From positions 1 through 33,096 of the forward strand of contig JABDCE010000030.1 of NCBI GenBank assembly GCA_013288285.1: a stretch of DNA of 33,096 nt, read 5' to 3'. The notes below the pieces were generated by a model. The model saw only the letters and a list, made by a program, of their open reading frames with translations. It was not told the DNA's origin and searched no databases. Numbering within the stretch: the stretch's first letter is position 1; each line of letters begins with the position of its first letter. Shown here one piece after another: positions 24,963 through 33,096 of the stretch. The position numbers and the translations under genes were made by a program. The stretch is from Bacteroidota bacterium (lineage in GTDB: Bacteria > Bacteroidota > Bacteroidia > Chitinophagales > Chitinophagaceae).

Positions 24963-26045
24963 TCAGTAAGCTGTTCCTGATATCCGCAGCGGTTGTGTCA
25001 GCGGATTCTGCATCAGTGAATCTATCGTATTTAATGTTATCGTTATTTTTCCTGACTGGTAGCCACGTGATGTATACAGCCCAAGCGCATTTGCACCCTT
25101 TATATTGGTGTAGATAGGTTCTATCTCTGACCCTGTAAGCCCGGTACCCTGGGTGGCGCTGGCTTGCTGATAGGTAGAGAAATCTGCGGTACTCATATAT
25201 ACCAATACTTTCGCGCGATCCAATAACCGGTATACATTTGCCGGTGCAACACCCATACCCGCAGCTACGGCACTATACAGATTCAGGTCGGATATCTGGT
25301 AGTCATAATTATTGTAAGACAAATTCTGGAAACCAGCGTTAAAGTCAAACGAGTCTGTTGTTTTTACTTTCGTCACATTATTTGAGTCGACCCAGATGAA
25401 CCGTATATAGGTTTGAACGATGATCGCAGGGCTGGTAGCACCCTCAAACAGAAAGTTACCGGCTGGTGTATAATGCCCTTGTACCTCGAAAAATTTATTG
25501 ATACCTGTAGATGCAAAGTCCATCCCTGCACGGTTGCCATCTGTGTCGTCAAGCACATACACATAAAATGCGCCGCTTACATCATCGATCACCGGTGCAT
25601 CTGATGAGTCAATAGCGCCGGTAACTAAGTTCACGACTTTAAGACGGTAGATATAATTCGGATCTAATTTATTAGTGAATTTATAAGCATAGTTAGGAGC
25701 AGTAAAGAATGCGCCCGGCTGCTTGGGGTAACCTTCGTTGTTCAGGTCCACCCTGTTCAGGTGAATACTGTCCTGGTATACGCCTGTGAAAGATATACGC
25801 TCTATACGAACATTGATGCTCTGAAAAAAGCTGGAGTCAGCTGTTTGCGCCATGGTTATAGCACTTTTATTCTGGTCCAGGAATGCTTTCTCTATCCGGA
25901 TATAGTGCGCCGTATCAGTCATATCCAGCAAGCCGTAAACGACCGCAATATTTTTATATGGCGCAGCCACATTGAATTTCTCGGAACACCCGGTTACGAG
26001 AAACAATACTGCCATGGCTATTAATGGAAAATTCAGCTTCTTCAT
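24963..26045 (-). CDS. Predicted outer-membrane lipoprotein, unknown function (DUF4249-like)
   Basis: A 360-residue protein with a lipoprotein signal: MKKLNFPLIAMAVLFLVTGC with the lipidated Cys at 20. The mature part is beta-rich (VVYGLLDMTDTAHYIRIEKAFL, YIYRLKVVNLVTGAIDSSDA, FFEVQGHYTPAGNF) and recalls DUF4249-type lipoproteins of Bacteroidota, which often accompany TonB-dependent receptors. No such receptor is in this window. It sits 158 bp downstream of the second T9SS repeat-protein gene, same strand, and could share its transcript; it has its own strong terminator. Family assignment is tentative, lipoprotein status strong. Confidence 0.65.
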   Translation of the reverse strand: MKKLNFPLIAMAVLFLVTGCSEKFNVAAPYKNIAVVYGLLDMTDTAHYIRIEKAFLDQNKSAITMAQTADSSFFQSINVRIERISFTGVYQDSIHLNRVDLNNEGYPKQPGAFFTAPNYAYKFTNKLDPNYIYRLKVVNLVTGAIDSSDAPVIDDVSGAFYVYVLDDTDGNRAGMDFASTGINKFFEVQGHYTPAGNFLFEGATSPAIIVQTYIRFIWVDSNNVTKVKTTDSFDFNAGFQNLSYNNYDYQISDLNLYSAVAAGMGVAPANVYRLLDRAKVLVYMSTADFSTYQQASATQGTGLTGSEIEPIYTNIKGANALGLYTSRGYQSGKITITLNTIDSLMQNPLTQPLRISGTAY

Positions 26046-26203
26046 GAATTGTATCTTCTTATATAGAACCCCTAAAAGGTAAATTTAATCGGGTAAAGTT
26101 ATCAGTTGTCTGTCAAATACCCTTGCATCAGGCACAAAATTCACCCCTTATTTCTCCCAATGAAAAGTTAATTATATGAGTATAAAGACTTTTTTATACC
26201 CGT

Positions 26204-28588
26204 TTACTGCTCTATAACAATATGGAATACTTTATGCGCAGTTGCCGATCGAAGGTTGAGCAGGTACATGCCGTTGGCCAGCCCTGAGGTAGCCACCTGT
26301 TCGCTCACGTTCCCATTCCTGGTCACAAATCCATCTTTATATACAGTCTCTCCCAGCATATTAGTAATTTCTAGTGTCGCGGGTTCATCCATATTGGTTC
26401 CCAGGAAGCCAGTGATCAAAAATGCCCCCTTGCTCGGGTTAGGCGTCACATTGATATTTGCAACTGATGATGCAATTTGTTTTACACCCACATTATTCAG
26501 CAGCCTGAAGAAGTTGAACGTAGTCAGGTAGCACGCGCCATAATGGGTCACAACGCAGGTGATGGAGTCATTGCCATCATAGTTGAACTGGTTGCTGATA
26601 AAAGAATCCGTTGTGGCGCCGGCTATCACGGAGTCGTTGAGTATCCACTGATAGCTGAACGGCCCGGTAGTATTGGTAACAATGGCCGACAAAGTGTCCA
26701 GTTGGCCCGGCGATGTAAGTATAGGTGACGATGCCGTTATGACAAAGAACGGGATCACCGGTGTGTCCACAACAGCTGCTAACGAGCCGGATACCGTGTC
26801 TGCCAGCCGGCAGAAGAAGTCACTGACGAGATAGCATGTAAAAACATCTTTGTCTGAAGGCTTGTAATGAAGTACCGGGCCTGCGCCTACTACTGTACCG
26901 TTTCTCGTATAATAATAAGAAGGAGAAGTGCCGCCATAAACCGGTGTTGGTGTAAGGGTAAATGCACTGCCCATACATACTACCGATGGGGTAGCAGTTA
27001 GGCTCACTGTCGGTACCGCGCGGTCTACCACGGTCATTACCAGTGTATCTCTCGCTGAGTCAGGGAAGCCACACAAGGTATCGCTGGCCATGGTCACTAT
27101 GATGGAATCGTTATTGCCGGGTATGTACACATATGCCGACGTGTCAATGACCAGCAGCGAACCATTGATCATCCATTGGTAATGTGGCGCCACACCCGAG
27201 TTTACGGGCACCGCCGTGAAAATTTCTGTCGTACCACCGCAAACTGTATCTCCCGCACTGGCGCTGATGCCTACAGCAGTAAGTACGGAAGGTATGACTG
27301 TTACTGTTGCGCTGCCCGACATTATATTACTGCACCCGGTAAATGGGTCAGTAGCCGTAGCAGTATAGGCACCTCCCAACATCTGCAACCCGAAGTCTAG
27401 CGTAGTGCCGGTACCAAAGAAAGGTCCCACCACACTCGTGCCTATATGTAAATAATAGTTAGTCCCAAAATCCGATGGCAGCATATATATATGTACTCCC
27501 GAATCAGCGGCGCAATAGCTACCTCCGCCAAATACTGAATAAACAGAGGGAAGTGCGTTCACTAATATGCCCTGTACAGCCGCACAGCCCGTGCTCGGAT
27601 AGGTATACGAGATATTTGCAGCGCCTACCGTCAGTCCTGACATGATACCTGTCACCGGGTCAATGGTAGCGTTGGTTGTATTGTCGCTGGTCCATACGCC
27701 GCCGGTGCTGCCGTCTGACAAAGTTGCAGTGCCACCTATACACACCATCGGAAAACCTATTATTGGGTTTGGGTTCGGGTTGATGGTCTCGGTCACAAAA
27801 GATATGCAGCCTGTAGTATAGGTGTAGGTAATAGTTGCCGTTCCTGCCGATACGCCGGTCACGTCTCCGCTTCCCGCTACTACGGTTGCCATGCCCGGGC
27901 TGCCGCTGGTCCATGTGCCACCGGGTACTGCATCAGAAAATGTAGTGGTAAGGCCGGGGCAAATAACAAAATTTCCGGCAATCGGCGATGTGGGGTTAAC
28001 GGTAACGTTTTTTGTACTGCTGCAGCTACCTACCGTATAACTAAACGCAACCAAACCGCCGGATACGCCGGATACCAGCCCCGATGTAGTAATAGTAGCT
28101 ACAGACGTATTGCTGCTGGTCCATGTGCCGCCGGATATAGGATCACTCAGCGGAATGATATGCCCCTGGCAAACACTGGTGGCACCGGCTATGGTTGGTG
28201 GAAGCGCTGTAATGGTTACATATATTTTCACCACGGAGAAAGGAATTCCGTTGTCGCTGCCTTGTATCGTAAAAGAATCAGGGCCTGAATAACCGATATG
28301 AGGCGTATAAATAAGACCGGATGGAGTGGTAGGCGTTCCTGTAGATACTGCGGCGGCAGTGAAACCTCCTAATGTACCGTTAGGAGGGGTGGCACTCACC
28401 GACCATCCTATTACGTCGCCTGAAGGTGCATTAAAGGTTAGTAAGCTATTGATACTCGTTGCCCCTGAATTTGCGCAAACAGTCAGGGATTGCGGGCTGC
28501 CGCCGGTAAAACCGGTTTGTGCATACCCGCTCAAAGAAACAAACAACGCAAAAACAAAGCAGAGTATAAGATATGGGTTCCTTTTCAT
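26204..28588 (-). CDS. T9SS-secreted modular surface protein, smaller relative of the giant protein
   Basis: 794 residues. Signal peptide 1-23 (ending SGYAQ), then a domain of about 105 residues (SLTVCANSGATSINSLL ... SGPDSFTIQGSDNG) recalling cadherin-like/VCBS-type modules. Three type-A Ig-like units follow (GGTWTSSNTSVATI, GDVTGVSAGTATITYT, GGVWTSDNTTNATI), one type-B unit (GGGSYCAADSGVHIYML), three type-C PKD/Ig-like units, and a T9SS type A sorting domain (about 705-794; VTPNPSKGAF, LEITNMLGETVY, NGMYLLNLRS, ending FHIVIEQ). The module families and sorting domain are those of the 2215-residue protein 15 kb away, in different numbers and with a different N-terminal head. Probable surface adhesin or matrix component; ligand unknown. 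Confidence 0.87.
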   Translation of the reverse strand: MKRNPYLILCFVFALFVSLSGYAQTGFTGGSPQSLTVCANSGATSINSLLTFNAPSGDVIGWSVSATPPNGTLGGFTAAAVSTGTPTTPSGLIYTPHIGYSGPDSFTIQGSDNGIPFSVVKIYVTITALPPTIAGATSVCQGHIIPLSDPISGGTWTSSNTSVATITTSGLVSGVSGGLVAFSYTVGSCSSTKNVTVNPTSPIAGNFVICPGLTTTFSDAVPGGTWTSGSPGMATVVAGSGDVTGVSAGTATITYTYTTGCISFVTETINPNPNPIIGFPMVCIGGTATLSDGSTGGVWTSDNTTNATIDPVTGIMSGLTVGAANISYTYPSTGCAAVQGILVNALPSVYSVFGGGSYCAADSGVHIYMLPSDFGTNYYLHIGTSVVGPFFGTGTTLDFGLQMLGGAYTATATDPFTGCSNIMSGSATVTVIPSVLTAVGISASAGDTVCGGTTEIFTAVPVNSGVAPHYQWMINGSLLVIDTSAYVYIPGNNDSIIVTMASDTLCGFPDSARDTLVMTVVDRAVPTVSLTATPSVVCMGSAFTLTPTPVYGGTSPSYYYTRNGTVVGAGPVLHYKPSDKDVFTCYLVSDFFCRLADTVSGSLAAVVDTPVIPFFVITASSPILTSPGQLDTLSAIVTNTTGPFSYQWILNDSVIAGATTDSFISNQFNYDGNDSITCVVTHYGACYLTTFNFFRLLNNVGVKQIASSVANINVTPNPSKGAFLITGFLGTNMDEPATLEITNMLGETVYKDGFVTRNGNVSEQVATSGLANGMYLLNLRSATAHKVFHIVIEQ

Positions 28589-28754
28589 GTGTATATTTTA
28601 CACGAAATTAGTTGTTTTTTTAATTCAGACCGTTTCCGGCCACTATCGCAGGCGCATTTACGTGACGCCATATTCAGAAGCTTCATCACAAGGTTCACAT
28701 TTTAAATATTAATTGTAATTTACTTTTTGATTTTTTCTTTAGCTTGCCGCCTCA

Positions 28755-30791
28755 ATGCAGTGGATCTACTGGCTTATAGCCATATTATTATCGTTGGGTG
28801 CCGGTTATTGGGTGTTTCGTGCCGACAAGCGACGTGCGGTGCCTTATCCCTGGCTTACTTCATTGCTCCGAAGCCTTGTCGTATTTTTTACCCTCTTGCT
28901 CATACTGGTACCTACCATCACTATTACAAAGAACGTGGTAGAAAAACCCATCGTGCTCATCCTCCAGGACAATTCCCGTTCTATAGGCAATGCGCTTGGC
29001 AATGACTCCGCCGCTTACCGTAAGAATGTACAGGCCCTTGCACAGCGTTTGTCCGACAAGTACAAGGTGGTGCAATGGGGGTTTGGCAACACCATAGAGA
29101 ATGACACCCTTTTCCGCTATCGGCAATCCGCTACAGATATTTCTGCGGCGCTGTCCCGGGCACAGGAGTTTTTCGGTATGCAGAACCTGGGCGCGCTGAT
29201 ACTCGCCACTGATGGTCGGTTCAACCAGGGCATGAACCCGCAGTACCAGCAGTTGGCCATCCATAGCCCGGTATATACTGTGGCTATTGGCGACAGTGTC
29301 ACGCAGAAAGATCTGCGTGTAGCCAAGGTATATGGCAATAAAGTAGTCGCAATCAACAGCAGTTTTGAGGTTCGTGCCGACATCGTGGCTGAACTGTGCA
29401 AGGGATATAACAACAGTGTAAGTATAAAGGAAGAAAACGAAACAATGTCCTCTGTCCCGCTGGTGGTCAATACCGATAAGTACGACCGCTCTGTTTCCTT
29501 TACCATAAAAGCATCCAAGGTAGGATTGCACCACTATATCGTTTCGGTACCTGAAGCGGACGGCGAAAAAAATACAGCCAACAACCGCAAGGATATTTTT
29601 GTGGAAGTGGTGGATGAAAAGAAGAACATTCTCATTGTATCTGCTGCCCCGCACCCCGATGTCAATGCCATAAAAGATGCACTTGCGGAGTTGGAAACCT
29701 ACAAGATCACCGTATGCAGTGCAGATAATATGCCCGCATCGCTGAGCGGTTACAACGTCATCATACTGCATGGCCTGCCGTCGTTGCGCAATAACATTGC
29801 TCCGCAGGTACTGGCCGCACGGAAGCCCGTTTGGTTTATCCTCAGTACTCAATCCGCTATACCGCTCATAAACGGCATGGGCCAGTTAACGCATACAACA
29901 CTTACACCATCGCAGCCGCACAATGTTCAGGCGGTCTTTCATCCGGCCTTTAATGCGTTTACGTTGCCACCACAGATACAGGCGGTAACAGACAAAATGC
30001 CCCCGCTGCTTGTCACTGCCGGTAATATAGTGGCAGCTCCTGGCAGCAGCGCCCTGTTCAATCAAAGTAATACCCCGGAGCAGGTACCGCTTTGGGTACT
30101 GCAGCAGGGTAGCGTACCCACCGCCATATTACTGGGCGAGGGCCTGTGGCGCTGGCGTTTGTATGAGTTCAAGAATTTTAATGAGCATAATGTAGTTGAT
30201 GAATGTATCCGCCAAACGGTGGCATTCCTGGCAGCAAATAACAATGAGAAGCCACTCAGCGTTGCATTACCGAAATATGTTTGGAGCGACCAGGAGGCTG
30301 TATCGCTTAATGCGTACCTGCTCAATGCCAATAATGAACAGGTAAATACCGCTGATGTACAACTTACTATCTCAGATAGTGTCGGCCGCAAACAGAATTT
30401 TTCTTTCGAGCGTTCAGGCAGTGCATACAGCCTCAACATAGGTATATGGGCAGGTGGTACCTACACCTATAGCGCGCATACTACTTATAACGACAAGCCT
30501 TATGTGGCCGCTGGTAGCTTTGTGGTAGAGAGTATGCCGCTTGAATTTATGGAATCCGGCGCCGATTATCCGTTGTTGTACGGCGTGGCTAAGAAATACA
30601 ATGGCGCATTGGTACCTGCGGCAAATGTCGCTGCCCTTTACGATAGTATCACGCACAATGAGCGCGTGAAGCCATTGATCGTCACAAACTCCGAGACCGT
30701 TCCGCTGGTCGACCGTAAATGGTATTTCTTCATCATTCTTATCATTGCGGTTACCGAATGGCTGTTGAGAAAATATTGGCTGGCGCAGTAA
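28755..30791 (+). CDS. Membrane-anchored von Willebrand factor A domain protein (BatA-like)
   Basis: 678 residues. Two N-terminal membrane helices (about 3-21 and 37-53) and one near the C-terminus (about 655-671) bracket a large periplasmic part. A vWA domain starts after helix 2: strand IVLILQDNSRSIG gives a MIDAS DxSxS (Asp72, Ser74, Ser76), and LILATDGRFNQG gives the Thr-Asp (152-153). Later segments (NILIVSAAPHPDVNAIKDAL, YNVIILHGLPSL) have the look of the class I glutamine-amidotransferase-like fold often fused to vWA in such Bacteroidota proteins, without a catalytic triad. It probably scaffolds an envelope complex; no MoxR ATPase or other Bat gene is adjacent. The DUF5683 gene follows 63 bp downstream. 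Confidence 0.78.
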   Translation: MQWIYWLIAILLSLGAGYWVFRADKRRAVPYPWLTSLLRSLVVFFTLLLILVPTITITKNVVEKPIVLILQDNSRSIGNALGNDSAAYRKNVQALAQRLSDKYKVVQWGFGNTIENDTLFRYRQSATDISAALSRAQEFFGMQNLGALILATDGRFNQGMNPQYQQLAIHSPVYTVAIGDSVTQKDLRVAKVYGNKVVAINSSFEVRADIVAELCKGYNNSVSIKEENETMSSVPLVVNTDKYDRSVSFTIKASKVGLHHYIVSVPEADGEKNTANNRKDIFVEVVDEKKNILIVSAAPHPDVNAIKDALAELETYKITVCSADNMPASLSGYNVIILHGLPSLRNNIAPQVLAARKPVWFILSTQSAIPLINGMGQLTHTTLTPSQPHNVQAVFHPAFNAFTLPPQIQAVTDKMPPLLVTAGNIVAAPGSSALFNQSNTPEQVPLWVLQQGSVPTAILLGEGLWRWRLYEFKNFNEHNVVDECIRQTVAFLAANNNEKPLSVALPKYVWSDQEAVSLNAYLLNANNEQVNTADVQLTISDSVGRKQNFSFERSGSAYSLNIGIWAGGTYTYSAHTTYNDKPYVAAGSFVVESMPLEFMESGADYPLLYGVAKKYNGALVPAANVAALYDSITHNERVKPLIVTNSETVPLVDRKWYFFIILIIAVTEWLLRKYWLAQ

Positions 30792-30823
30792 GCTTGGGGT
30801 AATCCAATTTGGTCATTTAGAAT

Positions 30824-30831
30824 TAACTTTG
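30824..30831 (+). promoter_or_regulatory. Candidate -7 element before the DUF5683 gene
   Basis: TAACTTTG is a perfect TAnnTTTG match, with start of transcription expected about 18 bases before the TTG start codon at 30855. No TTG lies at the usual 17-23 bp spacing upstream, so the promoter is incomplete by eye. Read-through from the vWA gene is also possible. Confidence 0.35.
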
Positions 30832-30854
30832 CACGGGTTTAAGCAACATTTTAT

Positions 30855-31550
30855 TTGAAAAAAGCGGCATCATACTTTCTTTCGTTTTCCCTTCTGTTGG
30901 GTATTCTTATTGTAGCATCGCATCATTGTGCTGCGCAATCCGTACCTGATACTGCCCGCATGGAAACAGCAAAGGATACTTCAGTGCACATAACTGCCTC
31001 CGCAAATTCTTCTAAAGTGGTAAAGGACACTGCCACTATCAATGCCGATTCGCTCGCCTTCGCCATGAGGCCGCACCCTTATCAGCCCAATCCCAAAAAA
31101 TCAGGCTTGTATTCCGCCGTTTTACCAGGCCTGGGGCAGGCAAACAATCATCAGTACTGGAAGATACCTATTGTCTATGCAGGGCTGGGTACAGCCGTTT
31201 ATGTGTTTATACATAACTATACTTTGTACCAGGGTTATCGTGCGGCTTACATAAGCCGCCTTCCCGATAACCCGAACCCGACAGACAAATATGCGCTTAT
31301 ATACAACACAGCCGCTTTACAGCAGCTACAGAGCGATTATAGCAAGTATGTAGACCTTACAGCCCTTTTTGGCGGATTGGGTTACTTCTTGCAGGTACTC
31401 GATGCCATTACTTCAGCGCACCTCAAGAACTTTGATATTTCCCGCGATATTTCTATGCACCTCGCACCGGTCGGAAGCCCTTATGGTGTTGGCTTTGGCA
31501 TGGTTATGAACTATAAATACCCTTCCGGCATTTACAGCCCTTTAAAGTAG
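30855..31550 (+). CDS. DUF5683-family exported/membrane protein
   Basis: 231 residues. The start is a TTG: MKKAASYFLSFSLLLGILIV is a good signal peptide, while the first in-frame ATG (30960) would remove it. A Thr/Ser/Asp-rich stretch follows (about 30-70), then the DUF5683 core: KKSGLYSAVLPGLGQANN, HQYWKIPIVYAG with a membrane helix, LYQGYRAAYISR, and a second hydrophobic stretch ALFGGLGYFLQVLDAITSAH. The family is common in Bacteroidota and has no known function. Its last 19 bases overlap, tail to tail, the end of the glycosyltransferase gene on the other strand. Confidence 0.85.
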   Translation: MKKAASYFLSFSLLLGILIVASHHCAAQSVPDTARMETAKDTSVHITASANSSKVVKDTATINADSLAFAMRPHPYQPNPKKSGLYSAVLPGLGQANNHQYWKIPIVYAGLGTAVYVFIHNYTLYQGYRAAYISRLPDNPNPTDKYALIYNTAALQQLQSDYSKYVDLTALFGGLGYFLQVLDAITSAHLKNFDISRDISMHLAPVGSPYGVGFGMVMNYKYPSGIYSPLK

Positions 31551-32566
31551 CTGATCGCTGTTTTAGCACGTTCGTCCAGCGAATATTCCCTGAGCGCTCT
31601 TTTATAGCCAGCCTCCTGTATCTGCAGGCGCAGAGGTTCGTTGGCTAAAAAATAGCTCACCTGCTTAGCCATCTCATTCGCATCGCCGAAAAATCCAGCC
31701 TCTTCATTTTCTTTAAAGTAAAGCACCGATTCCTCATTACGCTCGTGCAGTAGGAACCCCGACGAACCGGGGATATGGAACGTTCTTGAAGTAATCAAGT
31801 CTCCCGATGATGATCCCGAAACCTGCTCCGATAGTATGCCCAGGTTTATTTTTGAGCATTGTATGGCTATGGCATACAGGTCGCCCAGCACAGCAGTATG
31901 TTGTATGCAGGGTTTTATTTCAGTCGTGGTCGATTTAAACCACTGCTCACCCCATATCTTCAGCGCTATGTCCGGGCATGCGCGTTTCAGCGTAGCCAGC
32001 CATTGTTCTTTTTTCGGCGACCACGTGCCTATGAACGATACATCACAGTCAAAGCTGTTTTTGTCTGCATCGCTTATCGGTAGCTTCCGGTGTATCTCCG
32101 GGTCAAAGCCATGAGGTATGAACTGCGCGTTCTTTACGCCATACTTCGCCTTCATGTCTGTTATCCCGAATGTCTTGGTAGTAAATATCAGGTCGTAAAG
32201 CGGTATGGCCTTAGGTATGTTGGTGCCATGTGCCGTCATGCTCACATCGGGGTAGAAGAGCGCTAGTTTACAACCATGCTGTCGGGCAAACTCCAGCGTT
32301 TCAGTCAATACAAAAGCGCCCTTGTACACAAAAAATATATCCGGTTTGAAAATGGCTATCTTCTTTTTGATAGCTGCATTGAATTCATCCGTTTGCAGCG
32401 GACGCAGCAGCCGTTCAAATACCTTGGTTGTTTTCGTCCTTGTTTGTAAGCTGATAAAGTAAAACTCATCCACCACTTCCAGCAGGCAGCCCTGCCTGCT
32501 CAGCGCCCTGAACAGCCCTCCGGCATTACTGCCTCTCCATAATGGGCCTATAGCCAGTATTCTCAT
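31532..32566 (-). CDS. CgeB-like glycosyltransferase
   Basis: 344 residues from the ATG at 32566 (MRILAIGPLWRGSNAGGLF); a GTG further upstream adds 29 unlikely residues. GT-B fold features are an N-terminal glycine-rich loop, FKPDIFFVYKG, YDLIFTTKTFGITDMKAKYGV, FIPHGFDPEIHRKL, DVSFIGTWSPKKEQWL, and a C-terminal donor-site region SRTFHIPGSSGFLLHERNEE. The closing segment AGYKRALREYSLDERAKTAI is typical of CgeB/DUF3880-like glycosyltransferases. It should act in the cytoplasm on surface-glycan synthesis; sugar and acceptor unknown. Divergent from the acyltransferase-3 gene (114 bp), which could modify the same polymer. Confidence 0.8.
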   Translation of the reverse strand: MRILAIGPLWRGSNAGGLFRALSRQGCLLEVVDEFYFISLQTRTKTTKVFERLLRPLQTDEFNAAIKKKIAIFKPDIFFVYKGAFVLTETLEFARQHGCKLALFYPDVSMTAHGTNIPKAIPLYDLIFTTKTFGITDMKAKYGVKNAQFIPHGFDPEIHRKLPISDADKNSFDCDVSFIGTWSPKKEQWLATLKRACPDIALKIWGEQWFKSTTTEIKPCIQHTAVLGDLYAIAIQCSKINLGILSEQVSGSSSGDLITSRTFHIPGSSGFLLHERNEESVLYFKENEEAGFFGDANEMAKQVSYFLANEPLRLQIQEAGYKRALREYSLDERAKTAISYFKGL

Positions 32567-32680
32567 TGAGCACGATAATAGGTGTGAAGATAGCGTTTCC
32601 GTCAAACAAGTAAAAATAGGGGAGCAACCCTTTTTTATTACTTTTGTTGCCACCCCACAGAAAACCGCCGCGCGGAAAAT

Positions 32681-33096
32681 ATGGCAGCACCCAAGGGCAA
32701 TTGGATAAATGGTATGGATAGCATCAGGTTTTTTTTAGCCCTGATCGTGCTGTTGTCTCATTTTCATGATCCTTTTGTTTCGCTGCTCAAAGCTGCTCCT
32801 GTCAGGCCATTGCAGTATTTGGGTATTGCTATCAATCATCTTTATTTTGGTGTGGCCGCTGTTATCGCTTTTTTTGTCATTTCGGGTTTTGTGATCCATT
32901 ATCCCAATCGGAATAAAGAACATTTTGATGTAGTTCCATTTTTGTTGCGCCGCTTACTGCGTATAGGCTTGCCATTATTGGTAGTAGGGCTTATCGCCGG
33001 CTATTTTAATTACTACGACCACATACCTGTATGGAGTTTGTATTGCGAGATGATCTACTATGCAATATATCCGGTTTTGTTTCGTGTTAAGATCAG
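32681..33096 (+). CDS. Acyltransferase 3 family membrane protein (3' partial)
   Basis: Translated by hand from the ATG at 32681; the frame stays open for 138 codons to the right edge. WINGMDSIRFFLALIVLLSH is the usual first helix of the acyltransferase-3 (OafA/YrhL) family, with a conserved-type Arg and the catalytic-region His. AAVIAFFVISGFVIHY and FLLRRLLRIGLPLLVVGL follow as family motifs. These multi-span proteins O-acetylate or otherwise acylate surface polysaccharides and lipids. Expected length is about 350-400 residues, so roughly a third is seen. Divergent from the glycosyltransferase gene. Confidence 0.88.
   Translation, partial: MAAPKGNWINGMDSIRFFLALIVLLSHFHDPFVSLLKAAPVRPLQYLGIAINHLYFGVAAVIAFFVISGFVIHYPNRNKEHFDVVPFLLRRLLRIGLPLLVVGLIAGYFNYYDHIPVWSLYCEMIYYAIYPVLFRVKI

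Noticed and set aside
26180-26199. Hairpin GTATAAA/TTTATAC after the smaller T9SS gene as terminator
   Set aside because: Only 7 AT-rich pairs and no T-run follows on the minus strand.
28860-29852. 330-codon open frame on the minus strand
   Set aside because: Lies wholly inside the vWA-protein gene; the translated product has no recognisable domain, signal peptide or sensible composition, so it is a shadow frame.

Overview
The window reads as chromosomal DNA of a Bacteroidota bacterium, most likely of the Chitinophagales/Chitinophagaceae kind. Three things point there. Two secreted proteins end in a type IX secretion (T9SS) C-terminal sorting domain. Several gene starts lie just downstream of TAnnTTTG, the Bacteroidota -7 promoter element. 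The gene content also fits: a DUF5683 protein, a LigD with PE-LIG-POL order, a BatA-like von Willebrand protein and alanine/glutamine-type signal peptide ends. The genus is inference. I saw no tRNA, rRNA, insertion sequence, prophage or CRISPR array.

Layout. 1-4.9 kb: a DEAD-box RNA helicase cut by the left edge, a shared terminator, a predicted outer-membrane protein, a small SET-domain protein and a secreted M14 zinc carboxypeptidase. 4.9-12.2 kb: one 6.6-kb gene for a 2215-residue T9SS surface protein with a glycine-rich N-terminus resembling the ALK/LTK glycine-rich domain, then 8, 11 and 3 copies of three repeat families, followed by a 620-bp AT-rich gap. 12.2-15.5 kb: two tandem arylsulfotransferase-like secreted enzymes. 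15.5-18.6 kb (minus strand): ACMSD of the kynurenine pathway, an ADP-ribosyltransferase-like protein overlapping a 57-residue partner gene, and a methionine gamma-lyase-type PLP enzyme.

18.6-22.5 kb (plus strand): a DinB-family protein, then a bacterial non-homologous end-joining cassette, Ku plus LigD. LigD is split into a phosphoesterase ORF and a ligase-polymerase ORF by a one-base shift in a run of nine A, which ends in the classic -1 slippery heptamer A AAA AAG. 22.5-28.6 kb (minus strand): a small antitoxin-like ORF, dnaK with promoter element and terminator, a lipoprotein, and a second, smaller T9SS repeat protein built from the same modules as the giant one. 28.7-33.1 kb: a vWA membrane protein, a DUF5683 protein, a CgeB-like glycosyltransferase (minus strand) and the start of an acyltransferase-3 gene running off the right edge.

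The points most worth a second look are the split ligD with its slippery site, the two-gene ART-like module with its unlisted 57-residue partner, the two surface proteins sharing one deck of modules, and the paired arylsulfotransferase-like enzymes whose likely catalytic histidine sits between two cysteines. All family assignments come from motif recognition by eye; no database was searched.
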